Source: Rebecca billardiae RCC1528 (lineage: Eukaryota; Haptophyta). Taken from it: DNA of 64,000 nt. The stretch is from contig OZ251230.1 in the NCBI GenBank assembly GCA_965240325.2, positions 1,426,001-1,490,000 of the forward strand. The letters are read 5' to 3'. This document shows positions 11,277 to 22,016 of this stretch, piece after piece (position 1 is the stretch's first letter; each line of letters starts with the position of its first letter). Below the pieces are notes generated by a model that ran no database searches, was not told the DNA's origin, and was given only the letters and a program-made list of their open reading frames with translations. The position numbers and the translations under genes were made by a program.

Positions 11277-13088
11277 ATGGCGGCGCGCCGGATGCTGCGT
11301 GTTCTTAGCATCATCGCGCTCGCGGCGCACGGCCGCGCGAGGCGGTTCCCAATCATCCGCGTCATCGACAACATGCCCCTGTGCCCGTCTTCGCCAATCT
11401 CCATGGGCATGATGCGCCGCGCAGAGCGCAGTGTCAAGCCAACCATGAACATGTCACGCGACGTGTATCGAGAGACAATTTGCGCAGGAAGTCCGCACTT
11501 CGTCGGCGCGGATGTCGCGCCGCCCGACTACTGCATGCACCTCCCGGCGTCGAAGCAGCTGTCGAACGCATACCGTCGCACCGAGATCGACGGGTTTGGT
11601 GAGCATGGCGTCGTCTTTGACGAGCACTTGGCCGAGAGCGTAGCTCTCGCGCGCTGGACCCAGATCGCCAGGCAGAAGTCGTCGTTCTGCGCACGGCGGG
11701 CGAAAAAGAATGGCGCATGCTCGCCGCCAGACATTGTCGTCGCGCCCTCGCTGAGCGCTTTGTGCTTCCAGGCCGCCAAGAGCACCATGTTTGTCCTTGG
11801 TCTGTGCTGGGGCACGCCATTCCGTCGAGCGTACTGGGACGAGGTGCGCGCGCGCGCGTTCGACGGCTTCAGACGCCCCCCAGTGGTCGTCGTGCACGCA
11901 GACTGGCCGATGCAGATGAATTGTCACTCTGCCATCCTCAAGGCACTCGAGGATCAGCCGCTCGGTTTCGCCTCCAGGGTCGTCTTCGCGGGGATCGGCA
12001 TCAATCTGCGCCGTGACTGGTACCTGCCTCCCAGTGTCCCATTCTCGCCGCCCGGGGCGCACGCGTGGGCCAAGAAGCCTACAACGACCGTCGATGGGCT
12101 CGTGGAAGGGCTCACCGAGACGCCGCAGCCGTCCTGCACGCTCTGCTTCCGGCCGCCACGGGCACAGCCGGCCGCGCCGACGTGGCCGTTTGCCTTCGCC
12201 CACGCCGACCCTTCCCACGCGCACTGCGGCAGCTGCCTCAATGCATCGCGATGGCTGAGGGCAGGATGGTCCACCAGCCCGCTTCGCGAGCTCTCGCGTC
12301 GGCACATCGCGCTGGCCAGCGCCACTGCCCGTTCGCCGCGCGCAGCGCTGCTGCGCAGCGGCCCGCTGCTCGTGCCCATCCCATACACGGTTGCTATCGT
12401 CGCACCGGTGGCGTGGGGCAGTCCGTCCGGGCCGTTTGCCGCGCCCCCGCGGCCGATCGCTCTCTACTTGAACGCCGACACGGCCAAAGGGAACCGTTTG
12501 GGGCACGCCACCTCTCTGCGCGCCAGCCTACACGCATCCATGGCCGCCGCCGGTGCCCAGTGCAGCGGCGCAGACTGCATCCTGTGCGCGGCGGGGCACG
12601 AGTGCAGCTTGCTTCCTGGCACGTGGAACATGACGGTGCGCTCCGCGTTCTGCGCCGAGCCGGGGGGCGATACGCCGACGCGCTCGCACATTGCGCTCGC
12701 TCTGCTCAGCGGCTGCGTGCCGGTGATCTGGGACTTTGGCAGCCAGAAGTACAACGGCACCGCCTGGTGGCCGTGGCGTCGAGACCCCGAGGCCGTCGGC
12801 GAGCTCACCTCCGACAGAGCTGAGCGCCTGCTGCTCGACTACTCCCAATTCGCTGTGGTGCTTGACGCGCGGCAAGCGAACGAAACCAGCTCGTTGGGGT
12901 GGGCGCAATGGCTCGCGGCGGAGGCGGGAGGAACCTGGTGGCGCCAGCTGCAGCGCAATGGGCAGCGCGTGGCGCGTCTGTTCGCGTATCAGAAGCAGCC
13001 GTGCAAGCCGCCGACAGCGGATTGTGACGCCTTCGGACGGCTGTTCTCCATCGTACGCTCGCTGCTGATTTCGGATCAGCAAGCATGA
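11277..13088 (+). CDS. GT47/exostosin-like glycosyltransferase
   Basis: Intronless, 603 aa. The N-terminal MLRVLSIIALAAHGRARR looks like a short signal anchor, and an NMT and later NGT/NET sequons fit a lumenal Golgi enzyme. The family signature near the C-terminus is clear: SAFCAEPGGDTPTRSHIALA followed by LLSGCVPVIWD, the exostosin donor-binding region. Upstream parts (VVVVHADWPM, PIALYLNADTAKGNRLGHATSLRA) fit the same fold. Exostosin-type enzymes transfer sugars to cell-surface polysaccharide or glycoprotein. The acceptor and donor cannot be named here. The sulfotransferase and UDP-glucose dehydrogenase genes about 18-20 kb to the right could belong to the same surface-polysaccharide metabolism, but this is inference only. 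Confidence 0.75.
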   Translation: MAARRMLRVLSIIALAAHGRARRFPIIRVIDNMPLCPSSPISMGMMRRAERSVKPTMNMSRDVYRETICAGSPHFVGADVAPPDYCMHLPASKQLSNAYRRTEIDGFGEHGVVFDEHLAESVALARWTQIARQKSSFCARRAKKNGACSPPDIVVAPSLSALCFQAAKSTMFVLGLCWGTPFRRAYWDEVRARAFDGFRRPPVVVVHADWPMQMNCHSAILKALEDQPLGFASRVVFAGIGINLRRDWYLPPSVPFSPPGAHAWAKKPTTTVDGLVEGLTETPQPSCTLCFRPPRAQPAAPTWPFAFAHADPSHAHCGSCLNASRWLRAGWSTSPLRELSRRHIALASATARSPRAALLRSGPLLVPIPYTVAIVAPVAWGSPSGPFAAPPRPIALYLNADTAKGNRLGHATSLRASLHASMAAAGAQCSGADCILCAAGHECSLLPGTWNMTVRSAFCAEPGGDTPTRSHIALALLSGCVPVIWDFGSQKYNGTAWWPWRRDPEAVGELTSDRAERLLLDYSQFAVVLDARQANETSSLGWAQWLAAEAGGTWWRQLQRNGQRVARLFAYQKQPCKPPTADCDAFGRLFSIVRSLLISDQQA

Positions 13089-13228
13089 GCGAGGCGGTGA
13101 TAAGCCCCTGCCACCGGTTGTGCGCATGAGCCCTGTAGTTAGCCGTTCAATGAGCCCAGATCCGGCAGTTTGGCGCGGCGTAGCTTTATTCGGGACTTGG
13201 TGCGTTAAACGGCGTCGTGGACAATTAC

Positions 13229-13230
13229 AG

Positions 13231-13318
<88 letters not shown>
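13229..13318. repeat. (AT)n(AAT)n compound microsatellite
   Basis: About 58 bp of pure AT dinucleotides run directly into about 30 bp of AAT trinucleotides. They end exactly where the GACCGCGTTCCGCGGTCC repeat terminus begins. Confidence 0.95.
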
Positions 13319-13320
<2 letters not shown>

Positions 13321-13382
13321 CCGCGTTCCGCGGTCCTTTTCCGTAGAACGAACGTAGTTCGGGGCCCGCGGTGGCGGTGCAC
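13319..13382 (+). repeat. Left copy of a dispersed inverted repeat
   Basis: Begins with the imperfect palindrome GACCGCGTTCCGCGGTCC, then CTTTTCCGTAGAACG and a GGGCCCGCGGTGGCGGTGCA tail. The reverse complement of 21070-21136 matches it throughout, including the palindrome. Both copies have AT-rich microsatellite DNA directly outside. The AACGTAGTTCGGGGCCCGC core also resembles the arms of the 19.1-20.0 kb element. Confidence 0.8.
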
Positions 13383-14033
13383 CCTCCGTCGCAGTCGTCC
13401 CGTACGTAACTAGACTCCATCCAGCGGCGCGCCGCCCAGCGCCGCGCCGCCGCCGGCCCGGCCGGCCGGCCGGGCGCGGGCGCGTCGGCGGCTGGCGTGC
13501 GCCGAGTGTGGATGTCGGTCGTCGGCCGAGCTGCCCTCATCACAGACGGCCCTTACCTGACCCCCTGCGCGTGCGCGACGGCCGACAGGCGGATGCGACT
13601 CGGCGTGATCGACGCACGAGCGCGACTCTTGCACGCCAGGAGATGAAGTGCTATCTGGTACCCAAACGGGGTGCAATCCAGTTCCAGGGCGTTTTCGCGC
13701 CCAACGAGGTGCGAACTGGTAGCCTGCTCAACAACGAACCACAATTGACCAGACAAGGTGTCAGAAGGTCACCCAAGCAGAGGAATCCAACGAATGTCCT
13801 GCAATACTGTCATTCACAGCTCCCACGCCGAAGCGTTGCCCAGCCGAAGACTAGTTTGAGGGCCCCCGTAGGAGCGCAACCCAAGCTTCACGCGCCAAGA
13901 TGCCCCAGGCAGTTGAGCTACCCACACCGACTCACTTTGTAGCTACCCAGCCACGACAACGGACAACCCACACTCCACAGCGTGTCGGGTCGCGGGCGGG
14001 ACCGGTTGGCGCGAGCGCGAGCGGATGTAGGGC

Positions 14034-14328
14034 ATGGAGGGTGCAGCCCCGGGCGAGGGGGCTGCCCTTCACGACTCGACGAACGCCAACGGCATGCTCG
14101 GCGCTGGAGCGGATTGCCCCCCTCATCCCCTTCCTGATCGTACTGCCGCGGCCGGTGGACACGATGCCAAGGAGGACGACGACGTCGAGGACGAGGAGGA
14201 TGAGCCCCTTGTCAACCTGGAGGAGTCGAGCGACGACGAGTTTGGGGAGGAGGAGGGGGAGGGAGGGGCCGACGAGGGGACTGGCGATGGTGGGCCGCCG
14301 CCGCCGCCGCGCGCCGGCAGCGGTGAGT
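14034..14328 (+). CDS. Putative first exon of an acidic protein, doubtful
   Basis: From the ATG at 14034 a frame encodes about 95 residues with a strongly acidic middle (EDDDVEDEEDEPLVNLEES, then SSDDEFGEEEGEGG), ending at a consensus donor GTGAGT near 14321. The acidic composition and the donor look like real coding sequence. However, possible exons of an armadillo-like gene on the opposite strand overlap, so only one of the two may be correct here. No downstream exon was identified; without splicing the frame runs to 14627. Confidence 0.3.
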
Positions 14329-16452
14329 CTCCTCGGGCGAAGGCGACGAGGAGGGCGGCGGCGCTGGGGGTGCACGCGAGCTCGCCCGCGCGTTGTGTGC
14401 GCAGCCACGCTGCGCGCAGAGCAGCCACAGCGCCGCGCCCGCCCACTGCGCGAGAAGCCGCTGCGCCGCGCGCGGTGGCGGCGGCGGCGCCTCCGCGCCG
14501 CGCGCCGCCGCCGCCCGCCTCGGCTGCGGCCGCGGCGCGCGCACGGCTTGCGGCTTGCGGCTTGCGGCGGCGCGGGCAGCTGCGGTGCGGCGAGCGCGCA
14601 CAGCGCGCCCTCGAGCGAGCCCCATAGACGCGCGAGCGCACCCGCGCGGCCGAGCGCACCCGCGTACGTTGGGTCGCGCGCCAGCGCCCACACGGCCACG
14701 GCCGCGTGCGCCGCCGTCCGCCACGAGGGCGCGGTGCAGAGGTGCGCCTATTTTGGAGGCGCGCGCCGTCGAGGCGCGCACGGGGCGGGCAGGAGGGCGG
14801 GTGGGGGCAGGGGGAGCGGCGGCGGCGGCGGCGGCGCGTTACGCGAGCCGCGGCGCACGCCCGCGCTGATCTTGAATCTCGACGGTGGCGGTAGGGCGGC
14901 CGCGGCGGCCGCGTGCGCGCGGCGCTCGCACGCGGCCGTGGCGCGGCGCGCGCGTCTACCGACTGCAGCGCGGCCTCTGCGACGGCGGCACGGTGCTGCG
15001 GGGGCGGCGGCGGCGCGACGGCGTCGGCGGTGGCGCGCTCGCGCAGCCTCTGACGCGCGCACGCGCAGTGCCACTGCGTGTGCAGCAGCGCGCCGCTCAG
15101 CTGCCGCCGCTCCGCGCCGCCGCCGCGGTGCGCGCGGCGCGCGCCCGCCTCGGTCGGACGCGCCCGCGCCCGCCGCGCCGTCGCCGGCTGCTGCGTCGTC
15201 GGCGATGGCGGCGGGTCGAGTGCGGAGAGGAGGTGGACGAGCCAGTGCAGCCCGGACTGCGTGACGTCCGCGTCCGCCTCCGCCACCGCCACCGCCTCCG
15301 CCACAGCCTTCGCCCGCCCCGCCCCCCAGCGCCGGTCTCACCACCCAGGCGGCGCCCCGGGGCCGGCGCGCGCTGCGCCGCCCGCGCGCGCCGCCTCGAG
15401 CGACCAGCCGCCGCCGTCGCCGCCGTCGTCGGCGGCGATCGCGGCGGTGAGCGGCGAGGGCGGCAGCCCGTCGGGCGGCGGCGGCGGCGCGCCACCGCCC
15501 TCCGCGCCGCCCTTCGACGCCGAACTCTCACGCCGCTGCCTCCGACCCGCCCCGCCGCGCCGCGCGGGCGAGCGCTCGCGGATGACAAACCCTGGCTGGG
15601 CGGCGGCGTGGGCGGCGAGGCGACGCTCCCTCCGCCGCCGACGGAGGAGGTGACGGAGGGCGTGCGCGCGAGGTCGGCGGCAGTGTGCGCGGCGGCGCTG
15701 GGCGAGTGCGCCAGCCAGCCGCTCGGGCATCACGTGCCCCGCCGCCCAGGCTCCCGCGCTCGATCGGCCGCGCGCCACGCCGCCGCGCGGTGCGAGCGCA
15801 GACAGAGGCCTGTTGACCGGTAGGTCAGATTAGCGATGCAGCCTGCGGAGAGGGTGGCGCACGCGTCGGACTCGGCAGGGTCGAGCGCGCAGTGCGCGAT
15901 CACCTCGAGCAGCAGCTGCGCCACCTCGTACGCGCGCAGCGTCGGCGCGTCCGGCCGCATCACCTGGCACTGCCCACATGGCCCACAGCGAGCACAGCAG
16001 CACACTGCCAGCGTAGATACGCCGTTGGCGCGCGGCGCGGCGGCGGCGGCCGAACCGGCGGCGGCGGCGCGCGGGCGGCCGCCGCCAGCGAAGGTGAGGA
16101 CGGACATGCCGTCCGGCGCGCCTCCCTCGTCCGCGCCGCCACCACCGCCCTCGCTCCTTTCAGCCGCCGCCCCCGCCGCCTCCGCCTCCGCCTCCGCCGC
16201 GCATGCCGCCGCGCCTGCGCGCGCCGCTCGCGCGTGCGCAGCAATGCCAATGGACGCCACAATGCCCTGCACCAGCGGCTCGAGCTCGAGCTGGCGGAGC
16301 GCGTCGAGGCCCTGGTTGGTGACGAAGGGCGAGGCGGCCGAACCGCCGAGCGCCGCGCTCACCTGCGGTGACGCGCTACGCAACACCGCGGCCGCCCGGC
16401 CGCGCGAAAAAAATCGGGTTGCGCCATCCGGGCCAAGCGGAAGCATTGTCAA
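14212..16452 (-). CDS. Putative armadillo/HEAT-like protein, exon structure unresolved
   Basis: Several minus-strand segments look like helical-repeat coding sequence. About 15815-16452 includes GLDALRQLELEPLVQGIVAS and, after a probable 57-nt intron near 15965-16021, AYEVAQLLLEVIAHCALDP and ATLSAGCIANLTYRS. A segment near 15230 reads TQSGLHWLVHLLSALDPP. A segment about 14575-14700 reads AVWALARDPTYAGALGRAGA and ALARLWGSLEGALCALAAPQ. These have the ALxNL/WAL spacing of armadillo repeats. Ala/Gly-rich linkers and very high GC make the splice sites ambiguous, and the 5' end abuts a 1-kb inverted-repeat element. The gene may be intact, mis-modelled or decaying. Confidence 0.35.
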
Positions 16453-16471
16453 AGGGCCGCCCGGGTCAGGT

Positions 16472-17508
16472 CTCGCCGATCCAGCGGAGTCCGGCGCCGG
16501 AGCTTTTCCATGGCAGATTTTTGGAGCGGAGCGGCCGCGCGGGGCCGCTCGGGGCGTGCACGGCGTGGGCTCGTGCGGCCGCTGCTGCGCACGCCGAGCG
16601 ATCTGGCGCGGTCTCGCGGCTTGTTGATGGCCTCGCGCGCCGCAGCGCCCCGCGCGCCTTGCCTAGCTTCACCTGTCTCGCGCCTCGGCCGCCATGCACG
16701 CATGCGCCGCCAAACCGCAAGCTCGGCGTGCCTCTCAGCCGAGCGTGCACGTGCCTTGCGCGACGCGACGCGGGCATTGCCGCCGGGCGATGTAGGCGTA
16801 GTGTGAACGCGCGCCGTGAAGCCTCGGCGCGGATCGAGAGTGTCTTCAACGTCTCGGTCAGCTGTCGACAACTGCTGACGGCACCAACCACCAATGGACA
16901 TCACTGGCCTCCTTTGAACGAAGGGCTATCGCGACGTTGCAACTCGTGAAGACTAGTCGAGCGTTGTAGCCATGAAGACATACGCCATTATGACGCGCGT
17001 GCAGGCCTTGCGTGACGATGCGGCGTGACAATCGCCCCGGCAAGAGAGTCAGTCGTCAAGCTTTCAGCACTGCTCAACGCACAGACTGTCCACGCGCGCA
17101 CGCGGCATCATTTCATTGCTCTCGATCCGTGCAGAGGCTTCACGGCGCACGCTCACACTACGCGTACATCGCCCGGCGGCAATGCCCGCGTCGCGTCGCG
17201 CAAGGCACGTGCGCGCTCGGCTGAGAGGTATGCCGAGCTTGCGGTTTGGCGGAGCATGCGTGCACGGCAGCCGATGCGCGAGAACGGCGAAGCCAGGCAA
17301 GGCACGCGGCGCGCTGCGGCGCGCGAGGCCATCAACAAGCCGCGAGACCGCGCCAGATCGCCCGGCGTGCGCAGCAGCGGCCGCACGAGCCCACGCCGTG
17401 CACGCCCCGAGCGGCCCGCCACAGTGGCGGCGGCCCCGCGCGGCCGCTCCGCTCCAAAAATCTGCCATGGAAAAGCTCCGGCGCCGGACTCCGCTGGATC
17501 GGCGACCC
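16472..17508. mobile_element. Foldback-like element with ~375-390-bp inverted arms
   Basis: Left arm about 16472-16846; right arm about 17117-17508 in inverted orientation; unique spacer of about 270 bp. The arms match along their whole length (for example CCATGGCAGATTTTTGGAGC in both) with scattered substitutions and a 16-bp palindromic insertion in the right arm (gccgccactgtggcgg). The structure is that of a foldback or long-TIR non-autonomous element. It contains no transposase-like frame. Target-site duplications are not evident by eye. Confidence 0.75.
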
Positions 17509-17829
17509 TGAGCAACCACCCTTGGCACAAGGGCCCTTGCTGGTGAGCAGGGCATGTGTGTATCTTCAAATCTGGGAACCAGCGCGCACGACAGTATCTG
17601 GGTAGACCGAAATGTTCGCCCGAAGGTATCGCGAAACTGTGGGTTCATGAATGAAGGTTCGGTTGGGTAGTCGATTTTCGACGCGTGGCCCAGGAACCCA
17701 GCGCTTTTGGTTTGTTGCCAACCATTCGAGGCTCCGTCGTGGGGTGTGAGTTACAAAAGAGGGTTTGGGTTCCTCAAGTGCACCATTTTGAGTGGCCTTC
17801 TGCGCTGGGTCACCAATTGCACGTTTTGG

Positions 17830-18350
17830 GGTGCAAAAGAGCCCGGGAACTAAAGAGCACCCCGTTTGGGTACCAGATAGCACTCCATCTGCACGCCAGG
17901 CCACCGGCGGAGCTGACTGACAGCCAGGGAGCCGACGGCGCGGGACCGCGGATTCGATCGACTTCGTTCGGGCCTGCCGCTGACCGTCGTCGCCGCGACG
18001 CCAGCAGCGCAGGAGTAGATGATCTGCAGGTCAGTAGGGTTCGACCTGCGCGCCTGCGCGACGGCCGACAGGCGGGCGCGAGGCGTGAGCGACGCATGAG
18101 CGCGACTCTACGTGCACACCAGGCCCACGCGGCCGAGACTGACTGACCGAGCCAGGGTAAGCACGGTGCGAGCAGCCATGCAGCACCGGTGCTTGCGCGC
18201 GCCGCGCGTGCACGGGGTGACACACCTCGGTCAGGCTCGGCACGCGTCGCAGAGGCACGGCCAGCTCTGGGCACGCCAGGCGCCCAGGCCACGCGGAGCT
18301 GACAGCCACGGGGATCCGACGGCGCGGGGCCGCGGCCAGTTCGACTTGCG
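17830..18350. repeat. Degenerate dispersed and internal duplications
   Basis: 17860-17885 (CCCGTTTGGGTACCAGATAG) is the reverse complement of 13650-13675. 18051-18120 (ACGGCCGACAGGCGGGCGCG) matches 13570-13635 directly. Inside the region, 17890-17955 and 18270-18335 share a CACGCCAGGC...GGAGCTGACAGCC...GACGGCGCGGG pattern. This suggests shuffled fragments of one repeat family. Confidence 0.55.
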
Positions 18351-18393
18351 CCTGCTCTGAAGAAGAGTTCTGGGAGACCCTGGCGGAGAGGCA

Positions 18394-19099
18394 TGGCAAG
18401 GGGGGCGTGTGGTGATGTCGGAGACTCAGAGATCGATCAGTCCGGCATCATGCGCCGCTGCCCCCGAGCTTGCGAGAGCCCGAACACAGGGCGGCGGCTG
18501 CGGCGGCGCGGCTCGCGGCCGCGCGGCCGGCCGCGCAGGCATCGACAGGGCGCGGCAGGGGCGTGCGGAGTGACTAGTGAGCGGGCACGAACGCGATGTC
18601 GACGGCCGTCGGGACCCGCCGCAGACGCGCGCTCCAGGCGCCACTCGGCACTCGCCACGCGCACCTGCCCATCGAGCGCCCCCCTTGGACCGTTGACGAG
18701 AGTCGTCGCGGCTCGCTCGCCACCCCCGAAGAAAACCTGCACACGTCCTTGGGCAGGTTTTGAGCTCGCCAGCTCGGTAAGTCAGTGACTATGGAATGGG
18801 CTGGCAACGAATAGCTGCGCGGGTATTTTCAATAAGGCTTGCGGGTTTTAGACTCTAGATACCAACCGCCGCGAAGCCAAGCCCAAGTTCGTATTCATAA
18901 AGGCGGAGGCAAACTATGATACATGGATACGAAGCGCTGTAAATGTTCTCCAGCGTGAATAACTATAATACGACCGCCCCGTGATGAAGATTTTGCCGCT
19001 AACGATGTGATGTAAAAATAGCCTCAAAGAAGCTGACGCTTGTATTGGACTTGTAACCGTCCTACTTCACACTCACGCCCGGCCGTCCACGATTGATTC
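18394..19099. other. No gene seen
   Basis: Between the repeat clusters. The left part is GC-rich and Arg/Ala-coding in all frames. The right part (18780-19070) is near 45% GC without notable frames. Nothing is recognised. Confidence 0.4.
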
Positions 19100-20037
19100 G
19101 GGGAATAGTGTGGGCGCGGTTTTTTCTCCGTAATGCATGTGTAGAGAGGGTCTCAAAAATCGAAACTCGGTCTCCGCCAGCCCTAAAAATCGCCCCCCGT
19201 CCCTTTTTTCTTGATCAAAGATCTTTTTGAAACGTGGTTCGGGCCCGCTGGTGCGGGCTCCACGCTGCGCGCTCCGCCTGCACCGCGGGCCATAATAATA
19301 ATAATAATAATCTAGCAATAACTGCTGGTTATAAGAGTCGCAGAAATAAGCGGGACTGAGTAGCGGGGGCGCAGCCCTCTGCACTGCTCGGCGAATATAA
19401 CGCGTCTGCTGACTAAGATGCGGAGCGCGTCGCAGGCGCAATACTACGGCGTCGAGACGCGGAGACGGTCGAGGCTACGGAGTAACGGACCCGTCACAGG
19501 CCGGGGCGGTCGATCGAGATTCGAGTCGTCAGCCCCGCCCTCCACCGCGCAATCTCCAGCCCTGTCCGGACGACTACCCCCGGTGACACCCGCGATGACG
19601 ACGATGTCATCAGCAATTCCGCCGCCGGCCGATCTGATGCGGAGAGTCAGAGTCTAGTGTGAGTTCTGTCTGCTGTCAGTGTCACTGCACAGTTAGTTAT
19701 TTTAAAATGTAGGTCACTGATGTCTGCCTACGTCAATCAATGATATGATGACTCGATTGCGACTAGCTATATGCCGCCTGAATCTGAGTCAGATTGCCTC
19801 ATCAGCCGGATGCCCTGAATACTGATGACGATGTAATGGCCCGCGGTGCAGGGCGGAGCGCGTAGCGTGGAGCCCGCAGTGCGGGCCCGAACCACGTTTC
19901 AAAAAGATCTTTGATCAAAGAAAAAAGGGCCCGGGGCCGGGGCGATTTTCAGGGAGGTGGAGACCGAGTTTCGATTTTTTGAGACCGCAATAGAGACGTT
20001 CATTCGGCGAGAAAAGACCGCGCCCACGATATTCCCT
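19100..20037. mobile_element. TIR-like non-autonomous element (~190-200-bp inverted repeats)
   Basis: Left repeat about 19100-19291 and right repeat about 19838-20037 are inverted copies. They share TGGGCGCGGT, TCTCAAAAATCGAAACTCGG, TTTTTTCTTGATCAAAGATC, TTTTTGAAACGTGGTTCGGG and the CACCGCGGGCC inner end. The interior of about 545 bp codes for nothing obvious and begins with an AAT repeat. This matches a MITE-like or long-TIR element. The AACGTGGTTCGGGCCCGC core is shared with the repeats at 13319 and 21070. Confidence 0.75.
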
Positions 20038-20708
20038 AAGTAAAGTGCGATCTGCGTGTGAGCCGGACGTGACTTTAACGTAACGGTTCGTTACGAGCGA
20101 ATCGTATTCGTCGTCCCGGATCGCGTGACGTCCGGACTGGCCACATCCGGATCGGAGGTGACGTGCCCGGCGCACGATGGCAGATGGGACCAACCCCTGG
20201 CTGCGAGCGCGCCTGCACGTGCCTCCGGACCCGCCTCCCGCTTGCTGCTCACGCAGTCAGCTGCGACCGTGGCGCATGATCGCAGAAGCAGTGCCGGCAG
20301 TACGGCCTGCATCAGCTAGTGCCGCGCCGTCGTGGCGCGCGCGGTAGTTGCGTTATCGTTTGCAGCCGGCTGGCGGCGACGCGGCACGCGCGTGCGGCTC
20401 AGGTGTGTCATAAAATGCGGTCTCGTCGGCGCGCTTTCGCCTGCCACCTCGTGCACCCGTGCCGCCAGCTTCATCGTCTTCATGAGGACTGCTGCTGCTG
20501 TCGCCATCCGCTCTCCATCACCCCGAGTCGCGCGGCGCGCGCGGTAGGTAGCAGGGCGTACGGTCACTCCCCCGTGCAACGGCCCCGAACGGGTCAAGTG
20601 GCCAGAGTACGTCTGGTCGTCATTGGCTGGCACGGGCCGCAGCGCTAAAGCACCCTGCTGTCACACCCGACTCCTTCAGTACTCCGAGCTCCGCGGCACG
20701 ACTCACTC

Positions 20709-20889
20709 GGCACGATCGCGGACGCGGGTCGGATCCGAGCTGATCAGCCAGAGTTGGACAGTTTGGCAGCTAGTAAAAGTTGTCAGACGGACGTCCGATG
20801 CCGATGGCACGATCGCGGACGGGTCGGATCCGAGCTGATCAGCCAGTTGGACATTTGGCATCAGCTAGTTGTCAGACGGACGTCCGATT
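20709..20889 (+). repeat. Tandem duplication, two ~90-bp copies
   Basis: 20709-20799 and 20806-20889 share GGCACGATCGCGGAC, GGGTCGGATCCGAGCTGATC, AGCCAG, TTGGACA, TTTGGCA and GTTGTCAGACGGACGTCCGA, differing by small insertions. Confidence 0.85.
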
Positions 20890-21069
20890 TGACGGGTGCC
20901 GGGTGCGGTCTCAGGTCCGCTGCTGTGATTGTGTGACGAAGTGTGAATGAGTCTCGCGGGATCGCAGGCAGGGCGACGGTCGGACTAATAGTTAGACTGT
21001 ACTCAATTCAGTCATCTCAGAACCGACTTCAACTGGCGAACTGCCACTAATACTCGGCAGAGAGCCGCG

Positions 21070-21136
21070 ATTGCACGGCCACCGCGGGCCCCCAACTGCG
21101 TTGATTCTATGCAGAAAAGGACCGCGGAACGCGGTC
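21070..21136 (-). repeat. Right copy of the dispersed inverted repeat
   Basis: Reverse complement of 13319-13382; ends in ACCGCGGAACGCGGTC. AT-rich microsatellite DNA starts just outside, as at the left copy. The two copies bound 7.8 kb. Confidence 0.8.
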
Positions 21137-21139
21137 ATA

Positions 21140-21310
21140 TCCCTGACGATATCACTACGCGATATATTTTAAATATGCACACACATATATATACGCGCAA
21201 TAACGGCATATATATATATATATATCAGTGCCGTTACAGTCGCCATATTTAATAACGAACATTTAATTATGAAATTGCGCCCTCATATATATATATGTAT
21301 ATATATATTC
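21140..21310. repeat. AT-rich microsatellite cluster
   Basis: Several short (AT)n runs (near 21185, 21209-21226, 21283-21308) in AT-rich sequence; a similar run lies at 21668-21700. Confidence 0.85.
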
Positions 21311-22016
21311 GAAACTTCATCGGATCATACGATGACGCCGACTCTCACTCTGAAATCTGTGATTGTAAAAAATCACAATCTGTGCATCTGTCAAGTGCCC
21401 GGATGGCGGATGACTATGACTATGATGATATCAGTGTAACTGAAATTCGCCACCGTTGTCACCGTGTGACACAGGCTTCTCAAGAATACACTAGGTCTAG
21501 CTCAATAACTTAAGTTGTCATTAATGTCGGCTAAGCAGCTAAGCTCAGACGATCTGATTCTGAGCAATCTGAGCTCGTGACCGCCCATCATACTTCATAG
21601 TGTATCAATATATCATATCGCATCGATCATCCTGAATAATAGTGAATTATTCGACTCCTCGTTGAATATATATATATATTTAATAATTATGTATATATAT
21701 TGTGATGGGGACAGAAGGTGCTGGACGAGCAGGGCATGCCGGCAAGCCGGCATGCCGGCATGGCAATACTTGCCTTATTGGCATGGCACCGCCCGACGCC
21801 GCCCCGGCCCGCCACAGTGTCGCATATGCGCCGATTACGGATTAGGCGTTCGGCCCGTGGTTCATCACTGGTTCCGCCGAGTGCCTCCCTGTGCGTGCAG
21901 GGGTCCGAGGCTTCGGACACGGCAGTGCCACGCACTGCGCCGAATGGAGAGCGTGCGTCGAGCGAGACCCGTCGCCCATCACGCGAGCACGCGCAGTCTG
22001 TGCCACTCCGGGCTGC

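Larger units (their letters stand above)
13089..14033. other. Intergenic with microsatellite and repeat fragments
   Basis: Contains the AT/AAT microsatellite, the left end of a long inverted repeat (13319-13382), and a segment (13562-13700) related to sequence at 17830-18125. No gene seen. A tRNA-like look around 13880-13940 does not hold up. Confidence 0.5.
16453..22016. other. 5.6-kb gene-poor, repeat-rich region
   Basis: No convincing coding gene. It holds a 1.04-kb inverted-repeat element, a 0.94-kb TIR-like element, a tandem duplication at 20709-20889, the right copy of the dispersed inverted repeat (21070-21136), AT microsatellites (21140-21310, 21668-21700) and degenerate internal duplications around 17890-18350. 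Confidence 0.6.

Noticed and set aside
13205-13543. Frame encoding runs of Ile and Tyr-Ile
   Set aside because: It is a translation of the AAT and AT microsatellite.
13880-13945. tRNA-like look on the minus strand (TAGCTCAACTG...)
   Set aside because: No proper T-arm consensus and no acceptor-stem pairing, so not called as a tRNA.
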